This document shows positions 43,601-56,259 of a DNA stretch of 64,000 nucleotides, piece by piece. The first letter of the stretch is position 1; each line of letters opens with the position of its first letter. Source of the stretch: Hanleya hanleyi (Eukaryota > Mollusca > Polyplacophora > Lepidopleurida > Hanleyidae); NCBI GenBank assembly GCA_036873755.1, contig JAVTVY010016024.1, positions 1-64,000 on the forward strand, read 5' to 3'. The position numbers and the translations under genes are program-made. The notes under the pieces were generated by a model, which searched no databases, was not told where the DNA came from, and saw nothing but the letters and a program-made list of their open reading frames with translations.

Positions 43601-43999
43601 TTGCCAGAGAGAAAAGTCAGAAATTGTCGTGATTGGCTTATTATGGGATCTCGCAGAATATCGGCGATTATTTCACACGAGGTTTTCATAGCGTTACGTC
43701 TAGATGGTATTCCCCTGATTTACCATCTTGGTTTACCTAGATTGCGTCTGGAAGATACGCTGTCCTTCTGCGCCAAGGCAATGTAGCAGGATTGCTTTTT
43801 TCCGGGCCTCGGAAAATTCATCAGCCGCTATGGCTAGCAGGTAAGTCTCGAATGATTTAGACCAATTTCTCCACGGCATGGTCGGTGACCCAGGAGAGGC
43901 CAGAAATGTCAGAGGTGGTGACATCGTATTCATCTTGGAATCAATGAACGAATCATCCACGAAAGTCCCACGTAATAGTTCGTTGAATCTCGTCGCCAA

Positions 44000-45140
44000 A
44001 TGTCGTAATAAACAGAGTACCCGATGGTTAGCGGAAACAAATCAAACTGGTCCGATAAATGAGGAGTGTATTCTGGTACATCAACAGGAAATTACATCAT
44101 GGCTGCCGACCCCCGGACTCCTACACAGTCCTCTCAATTATCACAGTCTATCCCAATGTGTTAAAAGGAGGATAATTCTCATGATACCACAGACATCGTG
44201 GTTGAAATTTCCTTACCATCCTAAGTGCCTAGACCGGAGAGAAGATAAATGACCGTGCCGGGTCATACAGGGTGTTCGCGCCGAGCAGGTCGGTGACTGT
44301 TACCAGGCCTGCATAGCGGTCGCGTTGTATATATCTAGCTTATTGTATATAATATTTATTACATTATCGAGAGCGTTGATAGTAAATGATACAGCAAATT
44401 GTCCTATCTTTCATCTGTACTTAGTTCTTTATTATTCTAGAATACACCATTATCTTGTACATATTTCGTCCAGGTCGCTATCTGTCTCTTCACTCCTCTT
44501 AGCCGACAAGCGCGAGAAGTGGAAAGGAGACCCTGCAGTTGGTCAGGACACGGAGGTAGAAATCGATTTCTACCTTCATCGTCAGAATAAGTGCCCCGAG
44601 CGAACGCACAATATGCTCAGTACCTGTTGTTCTCGCACTGACCCGACCGCTAAATCGTTATAGTAATGTTAAATAATTCTTTCTATTGATTGGTCTGTCC
44701 CGTGGTAAACATTGCGCACGATTTTTGTTACAAATAATCACGTGATAAAACATGGTGGTCGCATTCTTGATTCTGATTGGACAAATGCTTGAACCTAAAC
44801 CCGTTTTACTCCCAGATCCGCACCTTGTTTGTTATTCTTCAGACCGTTTCACACCTCTTTGAATTCTTTTGTATCTCTTTGACCCAGAGCATGATGACGT
44901 GCACGAGCCTGAGCTGAACCCAAACTTATGTCTTGAAGCTGTCAAATTTACACTACTCTAAATAAACATGTGTGTGGATTGAATAAAGTCGGCGTGATAT
45001 TAGAATATGTATAAAATTAAAATGTGAAAATTAAAATTAAAACTGAATGATCGAAATGACAGCAATTTTTCATGGTTGGATGAAGAAGAGTAATTAGTCT
45101 ACCTTGGGTATTTTATATCGCAATGACTTTATGTATAATT
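44000..45140. other. Intronic DNA, possible Gypsy leader/LTR remnants
   Basis: Lies upstream of the gag start of the Gypsy remnant on minus, so may hold its leader and LTR, but no paired LTR was found. Confidence 0.4.
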
Positions 45141-45149
45141 TATACAGCC

Positions 45150-45437
45150 AGAAAAAAGGGTGATGATCCATCACCTCTTAATGTTGATTAGAACTGCATG
45201 GTCATCAGCGTGATGAGTTTGAGCCTTCACCTTTAAATGGTGACGGCCATCGCCTTTTAAGGGTGATGAGGCAAAATCATCGCACTTAAAAAGGTGATGA
45301 CCTATATTTACAGTCATTGCTCATCACTCTTCAGAGGCGATGCCTATCAGTTTTGAAGGTGATCCAAAAACAAAATGCTGATGACTCGAACTCGTCACCT
45401 TTTCGGGCAGATAGTTATCATCTTTTTTCTGGCTGGG
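45150..45437. mobile_element. MITE with GTGATGA repeats
   Basis: Inverted ends CAGCCAGAAAAAAGGGTGAT and ATCATCTTTTTTCTGGCTG enclose about 290 bp full of GGTGATGA and TCATCACC in both orientations, so the element can fold in many registers. Confidence 0.75.
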
Positions 45438-45661
45438 TACTTATGTAACTTCTCTAAACATGGCAGTTAACCTGTTATATCCATTAATTTTCGCATGCGT
45501 TTGTGCATGTCGTCTCAACACACTAGTTCACTCTCAGGAAACAATTTTAAAAATATATATCTTGTAGAATTCTTTTTCTTCGTTTCCAGCAAAAGAGTCT
45601 ATTTCCACAAATTATTATATTTCTTCTTATAATTCCTTGTTTCTCCCTATTTCACGCACAG

Positions 45662-45775
45662 AATGCCCTGGTGACTGGTTCCAGTGCCAAACAAACAATC
45701 ATTGTTTACACCCTCTGCAATTGTGTAACGGTATTAGCGAATGCCCGGATGACTCGGACGAAGTGGACTGTACAA
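45662..45775 (+). CDS. LDLa-domain exon 3 (host gene)
   Basis: 114 nt between a CACGCACAG acceptor and an AAGTAATT donor, phase 1 to phase 1. It encodes a complete six-cysteine LDLa module: ECPGDWFQC, NNHCLHPLQLC, NGISECPDDSDEVDC. All calcium-binding acidic positions are present. NGIS.CPD resembles exon 1 (NGISHCPD), suggesting these two modules are close relatives. Confidence 0.9.
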
Positions 45776-45807
45776 GTAATTTTAAGTCACTTTATCTGTG
45801 ATTTCAT

Positions 45808-46385
45808 ATGCCAGCTGTGTTCGCCAGGAGTCAACTTGCAGGTGATTTGAGACTCATCGGCAGGAACTTTCCTTTACTCCCTCGTCTCCACACCACTATT
45901 CAAAATAATCAACCAACTATCAACGATATCGACTACCCACGGGTCTCCAATCAGCTGCGAGATGGCTCCGTTGGCGGTAGTCTCACCCAATCGTACGGTC
46001 AATCTAGAAATATCGGCTGGGAAAAGCTGAGTAAGATATATGCATTTTAACCAGATATACAGGATATCTACAATGGATTTAGAAATTTCGCCATTCAGAG
46101 CTTGCACTAACTGCTCTTCTCAAGCCATTGTATATTTTCTGTATAAATGACCAACTTCATCTGTGGTTTCTTATGCCAGCTGTGTTCGCCAGGAGCCAAC
46201 TCGCAGCTGATTGGAGACGTGGGTCTCAAATCAGCTGCGAGATGGCTCCGTTGGCAGTAGTCGTGCACGTTCTTGGGCACTTTCTCGAGTGATTTTATCC
46301 GGGTTACGGTCAATCTGGACATCTCAGTTGGAATTTAGCGCAGAAAATCCGACGATTCCAGAACAGAAAACAGCTGAAGTAAGAT
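45808..46385. repeat. Tandem duplication of about 360 bp
   Basis: CAGCTGTGTTCGCCAGGAG is at about 45812 and 46171; CAATCAGCTGCGAGATGGCT recurs about 45951 and 46228. It continues into the larger duplication downstream. Confidence 0.7.
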
Positions 46386-49300
46386 ATATACAAGTTAACC
46401 ATATATACAGGATATATACAATGGATTTAGAAATTCCGCCATCCAGAGTTTGTAGCGTAACCAATCTTCTCAATCCATTGCATATTTTCTCTACATATGG
46501 CCGACTACATATTCGACCAGAAATTCCTGTGGAAGCAGATTCATTTACTGGGTAGTCTCAAAGACGCCACATCTTTCCGTCTTGTATACATCTTTCCGTC
46601 TTGTACACATCTTTCCGTCATGGACACATCCTTCCGTCATGGACAAATCTTTCCGTCTTGTATTGATAGACATATACACATGTCAGTAGTAGTTAAAGTT
46701 GACGAAAGGGTCTTTTGACATATGACATTTGTGACGTCACTTCCGGTTTCGTTCGCATGACATTTGGCACTGCACATATTCTGTATGTATGGCTGTGGCC
46801 ACTGTAATCTGTATGTATGGCTGCGGTCACTGTTTCTGGAAGAATGACTGCGACTACTGTATTATGGACGTATGGCTGTGGCCGCTGTAATCTATATGTA
46901 TGGCTGTGGTCACTGTATCGTGGATGAATGGCTGTGACCACTGTATTATGGGCGTATGGCTGTGGCCACTGTATCAGTCTGAATGTATGGCTGTGGTCAC
47001 TGTATTCTAGATGTATGGCTGTGGTCACTGTATTCTGAATGTATGGCTGCGACCACTGTATTCTGGATGTATGGCTGTGGTCTCTGTATCACTCTGGATG
47101 TGTCGCTGTGGTCACTGTATTCTGGATGTATGGCTGTGGTCTCTGTATCACTCTGGATGTATCGATGTGGTCACTGTATTCTGAATGTATGGCTGTGGTC
47201 ACTGTATTCTGGATGTATGGCTGTGGTCACTGTATTCTGGATGTATGGCTGTGATCTCTGTATCAGTCTGAATGTATGGCTGTGGTCTCTGTATCAGTCT
47301 GGATGTATGGCTGTGGTATCTGTATCAGTCTGAATGTATGGCTGTGGTCACTGTATTCTGGATGTATGGCTGTGGTCTCTGTATCAGCCTGGATGTATGG
47401 CTGTGGTCACTGTATTCTGGATGTATGGCTGTGGTCTCTGTATCAGCCTGGATGTATGGCTGTGGTCACCGTATTCTTGATGTGTGGCTGTGTTCACTGT
47501 ATTCTGGATGTATGGCTGTGATCTCTGTATCAGTCTGGATGTATCGCTGTGGTCACTGTATTCTGGATGTATGGCTGTGATCTCTGTATCAGTCTGAATG
47601 TATGGCTGTGGTCTCTGTATCAGTCTGGATGTATGGCTGTGTTCTCTGTATCAGTCTGGATGTATGGCTGTGGTCACTGTATTCTGGATGTATGGCTGTG
47701 TTCTCTGTATCAGTCTGGATGTATGGCTGTGGTCACTGTATTCTGGATGTATGGCTGTGGTCTCTGTATCAGTCTGAATGTATGGCTGTGGTCTCTGTAT
47801 CAGTCTGGATGTATGGCTGTGGTCACTGTATTCTGGATGTATGGCTGTGACTAATGAATTCTAGATGTATGGCTGTACGTGATCGCTGTATATCTGTGGT
47901 CACTGCATTCTAGATTTCGGGCTGTGGTCCCCGTATACTGGATGTGTGGTTGTGGTCACTACTTTAGATGTATGGAAGTGACCACTGTATAAATATATTA
48001 CTCTGGCCATTGTATTTTAGATGTAGGGTTGTAGACTGTCTTCTGTGTGTAAGACAAAGGCTGCGATATTCCGACTGTTTGGCCACATTATGTTGGTTGT
48101 GGATTCGTTGAAAATCTATGACGTCGGCCACTGTATCCCGGATACAGACTATGGTCATCCCATTTCGGATGTAGGATTTGACTGTGCCGAGCTGTGCCCG
48201 CTGCGTTCTGGATGTAGTAAGATATATACAATTTAACCATATATACAAGATATGTACAATGGATTTAGAAATTCCGCCATCCAGAGTTTGTAGCGTAACC
48301 AATATTTCTCAATCCATTATATTTTCTCTACATATGGCCGACTATATATTGGACCAGAAATTCCTGTCGAAGCAGATTCATTCACCGGGTATTCTCAAAG
48401 ACGCCACATCTTTCCGTCTTGTATACATCTTTCCGTCTTGTACACATCTTTCCGTCATGGACACATCTTTCCGTCATGGACAAATCTTTCCGTCTTGTAT
48501 TGATAAACATATACACATGTCAGTAGTAAAGTTGACGAAAGGGTCTTTTGACATTTGAAATTTGCATATGACATTTGTGACGTCACTTCCGGTTCCGTTC
48601 GCATGACATTTAGCACTGCACATATTCTGTGGCCATATTCTGTGGCCACTGTAATCTGTATGTATGGTTGCGGTTACTGTTTCTGGAATAATGACTGCGA
48701 CTACTGTATTATGGGCGTATGGCTGTGGCCACTGTAATCTATATGTATGGCTGTGGTCACTGTATCCTGGATGAATGGCTGTGGTCACTGTATTCTGGAT
48801 GTATGGCTGTGACCAATGTATTCTGAATGTATGGCTGCGACCACTGTATTATAGATGTATGGCTGTGGCCACCGTATCAGTCTGAATGTATGGCTATGGT
48901 CTCTGTATCAGTCTGGATCTATGGCTGTGTTCACTGAATTCTGAATGTATGGCTGCGACCACTGTATTATGGACGTATGGCTGTGGTCTCTGTATCAGTC
49001 TGGATGTATGGCTGTGGTATCTGTATCAGTCTGAATGTATGGCTGTGGTCACTGTATTCTGGATGTATGGCTGTGGTCACTGTATTCTGGATGTATGGCT
49101 GTGGTCTCTGTATCAGCCTGGATGTATGGCTGTGGTCACTGTATTCTGGATGTATGGCTATGTTCACTGTATTCTGGATGTATGGCTGTGATCTCTGTAT
49201 CAGTCTGGATGTATCGCTGTGGTCACTGTATTCTGGATGCATGGTCGTGGTCACTATTTTGGATGTATGGCTGTGGTCACTGTATTCTGGATGTATGGCT

Positions 49301-49958
49301 GTGGTCACTGTATTCTGGATGTATGGCTGTGGTCTCTGTATCAGTCTGGATGTATGGCTGTGGTCACTGTATTCTGGATGTATGGCTGTGTTCACTGTAT
49401 TCTGGATGTATGGCTGTGGTCTCTGTATCACTGGATGTATCGATGTGGTCACTGTATTCTGGATGTATGGCTGTGGTCACTGTATTCTGGATGTATGGCT
49501 GTGGTCACTGTATTCTGGATGTATGGCTGTGGTCTCTGTATCAGTCTGAATGTATGGCTGTGGTCACTGTATTCTGGATGTATGGCTGTGACTAATGAAT
49601 TCTAGATGTATGGCTGTACGTGATCGCTGTATATCTGTGGTCACTGCATTCTAGATTTCGGGCTGTGGTCCCCGTATACTGGATGTGTGGCTGCGGTCAC
49701 TACATTAGATGTATGGAAGTAACCACTGTATAAATATATGAATCTGACCATTGTATTTTAGATGTAGGGTTGTAGACTGTCTTCTGTGTGTAAGACAAAG
49801 GCTGCGATATTCCGACTGTTTGGCCACATTATGTTGGTTGTGGATTCGTTGAAAATCTATGACGTTGGCCACTGTATCCCGGATACAGACTATGGTCATC
49901 CCATTTCGGATGTAGGATTTGACTGTGCGGAGCTGTGCCCACAGCGTTCTGGATGTAG
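46380..49958. repeat. Two tandem 1.75-1.84 kb segments containing the 28/31-bp minisatellite
   Basis: Segment 1 (46380-48217) and segment 2 (48218-49958) share the same order: GGATTTAGAAATTCCGCC, CATCTTTCCGTC repeats, GACATTTGTGACGTCACTTC, minisatellite, then TGGCCACATTATGTTGG and GTAGGATTTGACTGTGC. Minisatellite arrays are at about 46783-47880 and 48640-49625. Confidence 0.9.
46783..49625. repeat. 28/31-bp minisatellite (two arrays)
   Basis: The unit begins TGTATGGCTGTGGTCACTG and ends TATTCTGGA (28 bp); a second type has TCTCTGTATCAGTCTGGA in the second half (31 bp). The two types are mixed in an irregular order. Both lengths equal 1 modulo 3, and the common unit lacks stops in several frames on both strands, which produces many long open frames (MYGCGHCILDVWLW-like on plus, HTSRLIQRPQPYIQ-like on minus). 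These are not genes. Confidence 0.95.
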
Positions 49959-50199
49959 GGTTGCAGTCACCGTATTTTGGATGTCGGGCTATGCTCAATG
50001 TATTCCAGATGTTGTGGTCACTGTGTTGTTGATATAGCGTTGCGGTAACTATTCTATATGTAGGGCATCGGCCATTATATTCTGGGAGAAGGGCTGTGAC
50101 CACTACATTCTGGATGACAGCTTGGGGCCAGTGTGAATCAATTAAATTCAATTGCGATGCCAAACTACTATATGATGTGAGGCTAAGGGCACTATATTC

Positions 50200-51010
50200 C
50201 AGATGTATAGATGAGGCTAGTGTATTCTGGATGTAGGTCTATGACCACCCTATCGTAATGTAACGACTGCAAGCGAACACTGCATTCTGAATAAAGGTCT
50301 ATGACCGCTCCATCGTGATGTAGGACTTCGCCCGACCACTGTATTCTTGATTTAGGTCTATGACCGCTCCATCGTGATGTAGGACATCGCGCGACCACTG
50401 TATTCTTGATTTAGATCTATCACCGCTCTGCCGTGATGTAGAACTGCGCGCAACTACTGTATTCTTGATTTAGGTCTATGACCGCTCTGTCGTGATGTTG
50501 AACTGCGCGCAACCACTGTATTCTTGATTTAGGTCTATGACCGCTCTGTCGTGATGTTGAACTGCGCGCAACTACTGTATTCTTGATTTAGGTCTATGAC
50601 CGCTCTGTCGTGATGTTGAACTGCGCGCAACTACTGTATTCTTGATTTAGGTCTATGACCGCTCTGTCGTGATGTTGAACTGCGCGCAACTATTGTATTC
50701 TTGATTTAGGTCTATGGCCGCTCTATTTTGATGTAGACCTGCGCGTAACCAGTGTATTCTTGATTTAGGTCTATGACCGCTCTATCTTGATGTAGAACTG
50801 CGCGTAACCACTGTATTCTTGATTTAGGTCTATGACCGCTCTGTCGTGATGTAGAGCTGCGCGCAACCACTGTATTCTTGACTCAGGTCTATGACCGCTC
50901 TATCTTGATGTAGAACTGCGCGTAACTACTGTATTCTTGATTTAGGACTATGACCGCTCTATCGTGATGTAGAACTGCGCGCAACCACTGTGTCCTGGAT
51001 GCAGTGCTGC
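50200..51010. repeat. About 60-bp satellite, some 13 units
   Basis: The unit contains CACTGTATTCTTGATTTAGG, TCTATGACCGCTCTGTCGTG and ATGTAGAACTGCGCGCAAC. Middle units are nearly identical and end units more diverged, as expected for expansion from the centre. Confidence 0.9.
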
Positions 51011-51461
51011 GATCGGTTTTCCACTCATCATGTGGCATATATAACTTGATCCGAACAACCTTTGGTTACTAATAAAGTAGGCTAAATTCAGTCTCATTTA
51101 TCCATTGATAAATGAGATCTGAGGACATTGGTTTTATTGAATACTTTACCATCAAGGGCGTGCACGCGACATATCCCGTTGTCAAGACGAAGAAAATTTA
51201 GGCTGCGAGTGCATGATGCTGAGGTGATCAGTCGAATATGGATCGCTGTCTTTTTGTAGTCTCGAGAGACCCATGTACTACTGAGAGCTGGGAGCTTTGA
51301 AACCGCCGAGTCTCCCCATGTCAATTTCAATTTCTCGCGAGATCACGATCTTCGGTGCGACTTCACTGAAACGTCATCAACAGACCTCATTTCCTCTGCA
51401 AGTTAACTTCTTTCAGACTGTGAAAATGATTTTCATTAATAAAGAAGTGCCTATATTTCAG

Positions 51462-51557
51462 ACACATTCACATGTGGCAATGGAACCACGATTCTGAAGA
51501 ACCAACAGTGTGATCTTCGCTACGACTGCGAGGACTACTCGGACGAGGTTAACTGTG
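51462..51557 (+). CDS. LDLa-domain exon 4 (host gene, four-cysteine variant)
   Basis: 96 nt between TATTTCAG and GTACGT, phase 1 to phase 1. It encodes DTFTCGNGTTILKNQQC, DLRYDC and EDYSDEVNC. As in exon 1, C1 and C3 are both missing while C2-C5 and C4-C6 partners remain, and the length is the same 96 nt. The acidic calcium cluster is intact. Confidence 0.85.
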
Positions 51558-53407
51558 GTACGTATATGGCGTGATACATCAATGGAACGATAAAGGGAAT
51601 AAGTCACTAGCTCAGTTGTTCGTTATTGAGAGAACAAATAGAAGCCTCTCTGTGCACTGACATGTGACATCAGCTGATCACCTACTGGTAGTATTATTTC
51701 ACTTTGCCCTGTCCTTTAACACAGGACAATATTTTGAACTGGTGATAGCTGGCATATTGTTATGTATTATTTGCCAAATATACATTATTCTGAGCATAAT
51801 GACACTGAAAAAATATGCATATGTATAAATTTATGTCAGCTGTCACCATTCAAAATTGCTCTATTGGGTTAATAGATAGGTCAAAGTGGAATTATACAAA
51901 CCAGCACCTCTTCAGCTGAAGTCACGGGACTAGTATATAGAGGACCGATTCATTATTATTGAGGCTGAAGATGCAACGGTCACGTAGAGGTGACGTCACT
52001 TCCGGTGCGAAGTCACGTCCGGGTCAAAGGTCAATTCCGGTCACGTGACTTCCGGGTCAAAGGTCACTTCCGGTGGATGACGTGACTCCCGGTGTCAATT
52101 TGCGCTTGCGCAGTTGGGCAGCAGTAGAGAAGGGGCATTTGGGTTGACGTTTTTTGTCGAAGTGGACCATCCGTCGTCCAAATGAAGCGATCGTGTGGAG
52201 CGTCTATCTGGGGTGGTGTGTTGTGGAAGTAAAGCTATGGCGCGCATGGGCAGTCAGGAGATATTGGAAAAAGGGAACTTGGGTGGACGTCTTGGGACAG
52301 AGATTGACCATCCGTGGTCCAGATGGGCCGTGCGAGGTGTCATATTGAAGCGCTCGTGGGGAAAGAGTCCGACTGTGTCGTGGAGTGGAACTTCCGCCAA
52401 TCTGCACATGCGCAGTCAGGGAATAACAGAAAAGGGGCATTTGAATGGACGTTTTGGGCTGAAGGTGGACTTTCGTTGGTCCAAATGGGTCATAAGTGAT
52501 GTCAGTTTGACGCGCTTGTGGGACCCGTTGGTTTGTAGCGGAACTGCCGTCAATCTGCCCATGCGAAGTGGGGCAGCATTATAGAAAGATGGCATTTGAG
52601 TGGGCGTTTGGGCTCTAGTTGGACTATTCGTGGTCCAAATGGGCCATGCAGTGTGGGCAGCGAGTCCGACTGGGTTGGTTATATTGTAAGTGCCATCAAT
52701 CCACGCATGCGCACTCGGGCAGTAGTAGAAAAAGAGCATTTGAATGGGCGCTAAGGCGTAAAGATGAACCATCCATTGTCCAAATGGGGAGTGGGTGGTA
52801 TCCTATTTAAGCTCTTATTGGGTAAAGTCGGGCTGGTGGTGATACTCGCATGCGCGATGAGGAGTGGTAGAGAAAGGGCAGTTCCTGAGGTGCTGATTAT
52901 CTCCTAGTCACTTGAAGGTTATATGCATAGCAATACGTGCATCGAGAGCAGGGGAATCCCCACGTATAGCAATTACAACACATATAAGGGAAGTGGGAAG
53001 AGGTGCCGACATACTGGCAGAGCAATACATTGCCAATGCAGCGAGAGAAGGGGATTTCCGCGACACTGGCCGAATTCGAGCAAGCAATGCTGGCACCAAA
53101 GGCTGGCACGTTGTCATCGCGGGCATTGGTCCTTATAAGGTACTGTGTGTAGAGTTTCTGACACTATCTTCAGCACTATGCCGAGCCCAGTGGCAAGTAC
53201 GCCCCTCATGCGGTGTCGATCTGGATACCTGTGTGTGTGCAGCGTGGTAGAACGACCGCCTTAAAGCACTGACTCCAGTCATTTGATGTCGCATCTGTCA
53301 TATTCGTTCTTGCCCGTTAGATGTATTGTCGGCTGCTCTCGTCCAATCAGAAGCCGCCATTTGGTGTTGCCTCAACCTTCGGTCATGTTCGCTCTTGTCC
53401 GTTTATC

Positions 53408-53542
53408 CTAATCGGCATCGGACAGACCATGATACTTTAACGGCAACATATCCTGGAATAGCTGTTTGCGCATTTTGATCGCATGCGGCAGGGCCTCGAT
53501 GGGCGGTAGTCCCAAATCTTCCAAGTGACGCTTGGTCTTCAT
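53408..53542 (-). CDS. Short unassigned frame (44 aa) in the left arm of D
   Basis: ATG at 53542 to TAG at 53408-53410: begins MKTKRHLEDLGLPP, ends YHGLSDAD. Not recognised. It is in the part of the left arm not clearly matched on the right, and may be a fragment of a lost element gene. Confidence 0.25.
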   Translation of the reverse strand: MKTKRHLEDLGLPPIEALPHAIKMRKQLFQDMLPLKYHGLSDAD

Positions 53543-53734
53543 GATGGACCTACGCTTGTAGTCGCCTTTCGTTTCCAGTGGTGGCAGATTACAATGTTCC
53601 TAGATCGCCATGGCTGTTCTTCTGATGCTGGGGCGCAGTCTGTTGCTGCAAGTTATGCTGTCCAGCATCTTCGATCACCGCAGCGTGGGTATCAATATCT
53701 GCTGTCACAATACGACCCAAAAGGTGGGTTCTCT

Positions 53735-55005
53735 ATGTAATGTAATGTAATGTAATGTAATGTGATGTAATGCTATATTTAATTTTATGAGGATTGTGCA
53801 CAGCCACAAGGCCACGGGGCACTCTCCTCGGATAACATACATATAATAATTTACATACAGAGAAAAACACAAGAAATTGTTAAAAAACAAAATGATTAAA
53901 AAGACAAAATGACGATTTACATACACAGAAAAAAAAAATTAATGGTTAAATGGCAAAATGCGTTAGAGGGTGGTGGGATTTTATATTAAAGATAATACTT
54001 ATGTAGAAGTGGATATCTCGTTACTTCATATAATTCTAGCTTATTTACAATGGGTCGAATCAATTTTATTTACACAACTGGTAAAGCACTGATTTGATCA
54101 GCTTCATCTGTCACCGGTTGAGATTGTTCATGAACATGAAACCGTTTGGATGCTCCAATGAACTTTTGGACTATTCCAAAAACAGACATTTGTTTCATAA
54201 TCAAAGTCAGAAGAGCCACGCAATAATAAATTTAACAGGTAATTCGGGCAGTCATGAATTAGAAGAGAGTGGTGTAGTGGTTTATAATCGAGGTAGGGCA
54301 ACTCAAGAGGAAATGATAAGGGTCTTCATTGTTGTGATTACAATAATGGCAGATAGAGCTTGGGGAGATATTATACTTAAACAGATGACCATTTAAAGAA
54401 CAAAAACTTAGCCTCATCCTTCAGTCGGACTGAGGTATATCCGCAAAGGGGATTGTATATTTTAGTAAGGTATGAGGGTTGGTTAGTAGAGACTTTGGCC
54501 TTAAACATAGATAATGAGGTTGCATTTCGGACGCAAGCATGAAGAGAATTCCAATCTTTAGAAGTCTGTGGGAAGAACGAATTTTGAAAACAAGTGAGGC
54601 GACACCGAAATGTTCTACACTGGTCAGAATTCCGCAGGTTATAATCTCTTTGCATATCCGAAGATTCTTTATTCGGACGTAAACGTTGTAGATATGCAGG
54701 TGCCTCACATGTTAATATTTTGTAGTATTAAGTAAGACGGTGCATCTTTCTACCATGAGAAAGTGTTTCCCAGCCTAATTCATTTAACAATTTTAGATAC
54801 GAAGTTCTTCGCATGGCACCAGTACATATAACTGCAACCTGTCTTTGTATTTTTTCTAAAAACACAGAATTAGTCAACATGCAGCCGTCAAATACAACAT
54901 CACTTTAAACAGGGAGAGGGCGGACAGTACTCTTGTATAAGCAATCCAAACATTTTCTTTCAAGAATGTGTTTTGTTCTAGTCGTGTCATGGAGTTTTTT
55001 TTTCT
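53735..55005 (-). mobile_element. 5'-truncated LINE fragment
   Basis: On minus, frameshifted RT C-terminal sequence is readable: LEKIQRQVAVICTGAMRRTS, LNELGWETLSHGRK, YNLRNSDQ and DWNSLHACVRNATSLSMFKAKV (54655-54500). The 3' end carries a (TTACA)n-like tail at about 53737-53770 (TAATG repeats on plus). These are typical of metazoan LINE ORF2 ends. It is inserted in the left arm of element D. Confidence 0.75.
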
Positions 55006-55166
55006 CACTCAGGCTTCCCTGTGATGTAGCTTGACTACATGAGGTCGAGCTTTCTGTATCAGTAGATATACTCTTAGCAGTCTCTGCATGGGTATCTGTC
55101 GTTGAACTCCCGGAGTCAGCTGGAATAATCTCAGCATCTGCATTGGCTTCTTGTGCCTCGGTGTGT

Positions 55167-55250
55167 TCATCCCCATGTATATGTTTTTTGATATCGCATC
55201 ATATCGTAGTGTCTGGTGAACGCGCGTTCGCACTCAGAACATGTATACAT
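55167..55250 (-). pseudogene. C2H2-finger frame, left arm of D (broken)
   Basis: Reads MYTCSECERAFTRHYDMMRY and stops after 27 residues, whereas the right-arm copy runs to 66. DNA homology continues past the stop (CCTCGGTGTGTTCATCC region), so it is a frameshifted mirror copy of 56260-56460. Confidence 0.65.
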
Positions 55251-55339
55251 GTAACTCCTGTTGACGACGGTTGAATGTCGACTGTGCACGTCTTTGGATG
55301 CGCTTGCTTCTATGATCGTAACAGAGTAACACCCGCCAA

Positions 55340-56180
55340 CGCCTAGCTCAACGTCTCAAAGCACCAGTGAAATAGCTCAGAAACTCCTGTCTCAACGCCT
55401 TAATGCCCTATCTTAACACCTTAACGCCCTATCTTAACGCATTAACGCCCTTGCTTAACGCCTTTAAACCCTATCGTAACGCCTTAATGCATTGTCAACC
55501 GTCCATCACTCGCTCGTGCTTTGACCACTGGCCCCTAATCCTTGATGAAAGTGATGTCATCACCGGAAGTGACGTCTCCGTGTCGATGTGTGGTCATCTG
55601 ATGGCGCCGCAAGTGACATCGTCACCGGAAGTGAGGTTATCACTAAAAGTGACGTCATCGCACGCATGTTCGCTCACCTGGTGGTGCCGCCTGGACCCTA
55701 CAGCACCGGTGGCACCATCACGTGTGCGAATATGCATGCGATGACGCCACTTCCGATCATGACGTTACTTCCGGTGATGACGTCACTTGCGGCGCCACCA
55801 AGTGAGTACACATCCACGCGAAGATTTTCGGTGATGACTTTCGGTGGTGACGTCACTTCCGGTAATGACGTCACTTTCATCAAGTGTCAGGGGCCAATTT
55901 TGAAAGCATGTGCGTGTGATTGAGGCATTACGATAGGGCGTTAAGGTGTTAAGCTAGAGCTTTAAGGCATTAATATAAGGCGTTAAGATGGGGCGTTAAG
56001 GCGTTGAAATATTGCATTAAGAGGTTAAAATAGGGCGTTATGGCGTTGAGACGGACGTTAAGATGTAGCGACGGCCGTTGAAGGGCGTCACTGCATTTCG
56101 ATGGATTAGTTTCAATTCCATGGGATATCTAGATCCATCAGAGCTTCTGAGCTATTCCACCAGAGCGTTGATGCGTTAAA
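55340..56180. repeat. AACGCC arrays and palindrome centre of D
   Basis: ATCTTAACGCCTTAACGCCC-type repeats (55380-55490) are mirrored by GGCGTTAAGRYGGGGCGTTA-type repeats (55925-56060). Between them TGACGTCACTTCCGGT-type units occur in both orientations about the centre at 55698. Confidence 0.8.
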
Positions 56181-56259
56181 CCAGGCGTTGACAGGCGTTA
56201 TTCTGTTGCGTCCATACAATCATTCATATCCCAAAGACAATCGAAGTTCAACCGTCAAC

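Larger units (their letters stand above)
40543..43999 (-). pseudogene. Ty3/Gypsy remnant with gag and pol pieces, multiply interrupted
   Basis: Read on minus: gag N-terminus at 43999-43733 (PWRNWSKSFETYLLAI, ARKKAILLHCLGAEGQRIF); gag continues from 42553 (RFRQRAQQTQETVDQYIAAL, TCNFGALQDEMLRDKLVE), zinc knuckles near 42150-42055 (CFRCG, CPARNATCSSCSRRGHFHAVC in pieces), and protease/pol linker sequence to 41338. RT entry sequence (PVQQKLRRLPFAVRDKV) is at 40630-40545. A 1.2 kb insertion (42554-43732) splits gag and a TTAA element (40635-41333) splits pol. The copy is dead. LTRs were not defined. Confidence 0.75.

Noticed and set aside
46983..49605. Many long open frames on both strands, such as 190 aa on plus at 48977 and 161 aa on minus at 48967
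   Set aside because: They translate a 28/31-bp minisatellite without stops; the same peptide appears in all frames and no start or splice context supports a gene.
50200..51010. Possible CRISPR-like array
   Set aside because: Units are contiguous tandem repeats with no unique spacers, in a eukaryotic intron.
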